Assembly: GCA_963555705.1 (NCBI GenBank) | Contig: OY743190.1 | Location: 15,445,491 to 15,509,490, forward strand | Length of the DNA: 64,000 nucleotides | Origin: Ligustrum vulgare | Lineage: Eukaryota; Streptophyta; Magnoliopsida; Lamiales; Oleaceae | Reading direction: 5' to 3' | In this document: one piece after another, positions 60,330 to 64,000 of the stretch | How the letters are laid out: each line of letters opens with the position of its first letter | Position numbering within the stretch: position 1 is the first letter of the stretch | The notes under the pieces: model-generated | What the model saw: the letters and a program-made list of their open reading frames with translations, nothing else | Told to the model about the DNA's origin: nothing | The model's database searches: none | Program-made: the position numbers and the translations under genes

Positions 60330-61075
60330 TTAAGCACTTATCATGTTGATCTCGGGACTACCCACTCATTTGATAGTCCCATAATCATAAGAAAATGGAT
60401 TTACCCATCTCGGTAATTGGAGATTGAGTTTTGCTTGCCAACACATTTTTGGAGACTTTTGAACTCAAGATATGCGTTAAACGATTTCCCGATCGTGGTA
60501 AATGGGAAGGAGTAGATGATAGATCTCATAACACCGGATATCCACGAACTTGATGTCATACTAGGAATGGAATGATTATTATGGTATAAGGTTTCAATCA
60601 CTGGCTACGTTAAGGTGGTATTTGAACCTTCAAATGAAAACCTTTCTCGCCTTGTTGAGGTAAAGGTAGAACTTTTCATATCGATATTATCAGTGATGAA
60701 GGCTCGTCAATTGATGAATAAGAGTTATTAGGCCTACCTAGTTGCAATAATTGAAGTGTCTAAGGTGAATACTTCTCTCGAACAAATTTCAGTTATTCGA
60801 GAATGACTAAAGATTTCCCAGAAGATCTTTGTGATTTATCACCTAAAAGAGAGATTGAATTCGTCAACGATTAAATGCGCAACTCTAGTATCCAAGGTAT
60901 AATATCGGATAGCTCCTTTGTAACTTAAAAGTGCTCAAAGTGCAACTATAGAATCTCATGGATAAAGGTTTTGTTCGACCTAGCTTTTTGCCATGGTGTG
61001 CTCAGGAGCTATACATGAAGAAGAAATATGATTTTACTGAGACTTCTATGAGAAAAATTATGAAATTTGAGATTT
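60330..61075 (+). pseudogene. Gypsy protease and N-terminal RT remnant
   Basis: Plus-strand pieces in several frames: LGTTHSF (the aspartic protease DTGATHSF site, with the catalytic Asp changed), then FPIVVNGKE, ELDVILGME, then stop, KVVFEPSNENL, RQLMNKSY, ISVIRE with EDLCDLSPKREIEF in the next frame, and MDKGFVRPSFLPWCAQELYM with KKKYDF, the start of the RT palm (live form: DKGFIRPS.SPWGAPVLFVKKKDG). The RT catalytic YVDD region is not present; after about 61075 the sequence passes into the AT-rich shared block. Numerous stops make it non-functional. Confidence 0.82.
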
Positions 61076-62530
61076 AAAGATTTGGTTCTTAGTTATTGGG
61101 AATTAAGTAATGGATATTGTGTTGAGTAAGTGAATTATTCCTCTATTTTGAGAGAAATTTATTATGTAGTTTGGTCTTGTGATTAAATTTTGGGAATATG
61201 ATTTGTGGCATATATTTACAAGTATGAGTAATCTTTTGAGCCAACTAATGTATTGAAGGAAGTGAGATAATGATTGTCATAAGGTCAATTGTATATAAAA
61301 GGTATAATAGATGATTGTAAGGAATAATGTGATGATGAGAACTGAAGGTGATAAGGTATTGAAATTATGAAATAAGTTGACCATCCATGAATAAGTTATG
61401 TTGTATTTGGTTCTAAGTGGAAATTCGAAGAAAGATGAATCTCAGTCATGGAAAATGAATCAGGATTTCCTCATAATGTGAATGATTCACTGATGTACAT
61501 TAAGTTTGCATTGATGATACTAAAATATCATATGAGATTGTTGGATGAAATTGACGAAAGAAACTTTATCAGGTCCTAGATTCGTACAAGTATTGCAGAA
61601 GTAATGCATCTGATCGGAGGAAAGTTTATGATAGTACATACCATGAAATTGTGGAGATTATTATTGATGGTATCTTGATTAAAAAATAAGAAATGAAAAT
61701 TTTGACAATTGTCCTTGTGGATAGGATTTGTGGAAAATGAGAATAAGACTTCTCAATGATTATTTATTGAGTAGTGTGCAGAAAGAGTGACAATGGCAGA
61801 ATCCAAGATTCATTGAGTTTGAGAAATTGATATAAAATCTTAGCGAGTATATTGATGTAAAAGGTTTGTGTGAAGGATATGATGGTTATTATGTTGTAAT
61901 CTCAGAGAGATTGATATGATTATTTGAGGTCAGTTGTGTGACTTTTACTTATAATGAGATTGTATCTTTGGGTTAAGTAAACTTGATGAGGAATTCTATA
62001 TGAATCACAAAAATTTTATTCATTGGTGATAGGTCAATGATTTATTTATAAAATACTTGGTTAGAGTATTGTTGTTATGATGATTTTGAAAGCATGAATT
62101 CTTAAATTAGTACCTTGGCTTTAGTTTTAAGATGAGTGTGTGATGCTGAATACTTGACTACAATATATAAGTATGGGTTACAGGATTTAAGTTTGATCCT
62201 CCGATTTTAAAAGAAATATCAGCATGTTCAGAAAGGATTTTCGTTTGTAAACCTTTTCAGAAAGATTCTGTCAAAGTTTTAGTATTTCTACTGTATATTT
62301 TGGTATGGACGTCAAGTTTCATTAATTCTGGATTAAAAAGTTTTATTTTGGTCAATCTTCTTGATTTTAGTTTTAAGAATGTGATCCATCAATATATATA
62401 TATGTTAAGGTTTAGCCGTTAGGATAGATCCTATGAAAGGCTGGAAATGGAAAGTTAGTGAATGGATTCATAAGTGGGATAATGTCGGTTGATGGTCTGC
62501 TATAACAATAACTATCAAACTTCGATCCGT
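61076..62530 (+). other. AT-rich internal block shared with the element at 2726
   Basis: No readable RT, RNase H or integrase N-terminus. Matches, in order, pieces of the reverse complement of 8480-11230, for example TAGTTTGGTCTTGTGATTAA (61160) and ATAGATCCTATGAAAGG (62425). It is about half as long as its counterpart. A TA microsatellite lies near 62392. Confidence 0.65.
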
Positions 62531-62544
62531 ATTGAGTACTATGC

Positions 62545-63165
62545 GATAGAAAATGTAGATTGCCGGTTCATTGGGATGAAGTAGGAGAAAGAAGATTATT
62601 GGGTCCAGTAATAGTACAGCAAACAACTGAAGTTGTTGAAGAGATTCGTCAACGAATGAAAACTGCTAAGAGTAGACAGAAGAGCTATGCGGACAGAAGA
62701 AGGAAATTTTTGGAAATTACTATAGGTGATATGACTTTTTGGTAGCTCCTAGGAAAGGAATTATGAGACTTGGGAAGAAAGGAAAGTTAAGTTCGCGTTT
62801 TGTTGGCCCTTTAAGATACTTGAAAGGGTGGATAACCTAGCTTATTGGGTTACATTGCCGCCAGCACTGTCAGGGTTACATAACGTTTTTCATGTCTCAA
62901 TATTGAGGAAGTATATTTCGGATTTCCTCCCATAGTCTCAGTTATGAGTCATTAGATCTTTGTGAGGATCTGCCTTATGAAGAACCACCTGTGACAATCC
63001 TAATGAGAGCAGGCAAGAAACTTAGAAGGAAGAAGGTAACATTAGTTAAAATCCTTTGGAGGAATCATGCAGTAGAAGAGGCTACTTGGAAACGCGAAGA
63101 TGAAATGCGTACTAAGTATCCACAAGTTTTGGTAAATTTTAATTTCGAGGACGAAATTTCTTTTT
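62545..63165 (+). pseudogene. Gypsy integrase C-terminus and chromodomain-like tail
   Basis: The frame 62560-62745 reads VHWDEVGERRLLGPVIVQQT then EVVEEIRQRMKTAKSRQKSY and ADRRRKFLEITIGDMTFW, followed after a frame change by LGKKGKLSSRFVGPL, LPPALSGLHNVFHVSILRKY and, near 63010-63150, GKKLRRKKVTLVKILWRNHA then VEEATWKREDEMRTKYPQ. The last piece is the C-terminal chromodomain-like (CHD) tail typical of Tekay/Del chromoviruses, and is better preserved than the rest. Integrase catalytic core is missing upstream. Confidence 0.87.
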
Positions 63166-63179
63166 AGGGGGTAAGGAAT
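63161..63179 (+). other. Polypurine tract of the Tekay-like element
   Basis: TTTTTAGGGGGTAAGGAAT directly before the 3' LTR start at 63180; purine-rich core AGGGGGTAAGGAA. Confidence 0.85.
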
Positions 63180-64000
63180 TGTAAGACCGATTTTCATTTT
63201 CGTGTATCCTTAAATTTCACGTAATAATTATGTTAATGATATAAATTTTAAATTTAATGATATTTTTAATGTCAATAATTCGAATTATTTTGCAGTGGAA
63301 GGACTTGGATGCCGTCTCGATCAATGTACCAATTAAAAGTTTCTAAATTGTTTATTTTAATAGTCTACGTGTAATTTATGTGATTAATTGTTTTACTTCC
63401 TAAGCATGCTATTTTCTATTTTATTGCATTAAATTGAAGTTGAGAAAAGTTTGGTGACACTTTGGAAATTTATTTGAGGGTCGTGGACTTAAATTACCAA
63501 TTTATAGGAGCTAAGGGACTGAATTGCATGGGAGGAGAATTGAGGGACCGAAGTGTAAATTTCAAAAGATTAAACCTAACCTAAACCCTCACTCTCTCAC
63601 CATCTCTCACGACATCTCCCTCTCTGTCTCGCCCCTCACCTCTCGCTCTCGGACTCGCTCTCTCTCAACCGTCGCTCTCTCCCTCTTCCTTCGACCGCCG
63701 ACCGCCGTTCCGCCGGCAGTAAGTCCCCTCTCCCTCTTCCCCGTTCTCTTCACGACCCGCACACACCCGAAGCCGAAGGCGCACACACCAACCGCACTCC
63801 ACCATTTCCGAACACACCCATGTAATTAGTGTATGTATATATATGGGATTGTATGTATATGTTGATGTATATGTAATTGCCCTTAGGTATAAACTTCAGG
63901 TTTTGATTGAATAGATGAAATCCCAGATTTTTTCAAAGTTATGAAATTAATTGCAGATTTCGAATTTGGTTGTAATTTCAGATTTCTTGTAACCTTAAAT
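63180..64000 (+). repeat. 3' LTR of the Tekay-like element (truncated by window end)
   Basis: 821 bp that appear base-for-base equal to 56855-57675 at a constant offset of 6325. It includes the CT-rich leader and the same 101-codon frame (63524-63829). Confidence 0.95.

Larger units (their letters stand above)
56855..64000 (+). mobile_element. Tekay-like LTR retrotransposon inserted in the NLR array (3' end beyond window)
   Basis: 5' LTR 56855-59929, primer site 59934, internal region with degenerate protease, RT start and integrase, polypurine tract 63161-63179, and the first 821 bp of the 3' LTR. The LTR offset is constant (6325 bp) with no indel in the overlap and I see no substitution, which points to recent insertion. 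The internal region lacks a gag and has many stops, so the copy must have been mobilised by another element. If the 3' LTR has full length the element ends near 66254. Confidence 0.92.

Noticed and set aside
60401..60601. 66-codon minus frame
   Set aside because: It is antisense to the protease remnant (ELDVILGM), which is the real homology.

Overview
The window is repeat-dense nuclear DNA from a flowering plant, probably a eudicot. The evidence is Ty1/copia and Ty3/gypsy (chromovirus, Tekay-like) retrotransposons with tRNA-iMet primer sites, a TRIM-like element, a plastid psaA fragment, and a disease-resistance (CC-NB-ARC, non-TIR) gene fragment. I find no intact protein-coding gene. Every coding trace is broken by stops or frameshifts, and the layout looks like heterochromatin.

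Layout. (1) 1-14105 is a three-level nest. A decayed copia element (1-2725, resuming at about 13910) is split by a minus-strand gypsy element (2726-13909). The left LTR of that gypsy element is itself split by a 2.7-kb solo LTR (4211-6936) with a perfect 5-bp target duplication. (2) 14106-18950 holds a hAT-like MITE remnant and a gypsy-LTR-like fragment, which is interrupted by a complete 2.3-kb TRIM-like element (16052-18377) whose LTRs carry a dispersed palindrome. (3) 18951-26055 is a short tandem array of a ~1.8-kb unit: three full copies, one truncated copy and one inverted copy. Each full unit contains a fragment of the plastid gene psaA. (4) 26056-56854 is the dominant feature: 25 complete and one truncated tandem copies (1193-1215 bp each) of a rearranged NLR pseudogene. 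The NB-ARC part lies on the minus strand and the Rx-type coiled-coil part is inverted onto the plus strand. Sequence classes A, B, C and D can be followed along the array, and 45390-52672 is organised as a 2428-bp dimeric higher-order repeat. (5) 56855-64000 is a Tekay-like LTR retrotransposon inserted into the 26th unit. Its two LTRs look identical over the 821 bp visible in both, yet its coding region is dead. The window ends inside its 3' LTR, so the NLR array probably resumes beyond the window.

The material is best understood as a history: a resistance-gene fragment was inverted, died, fused to a plastid-derived tandem repeat, and was amplified into satellite-like DNA that retrotransposons then entered. 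All calls come from reading the sequence; no database search was made, and clade names are recognition by motif.
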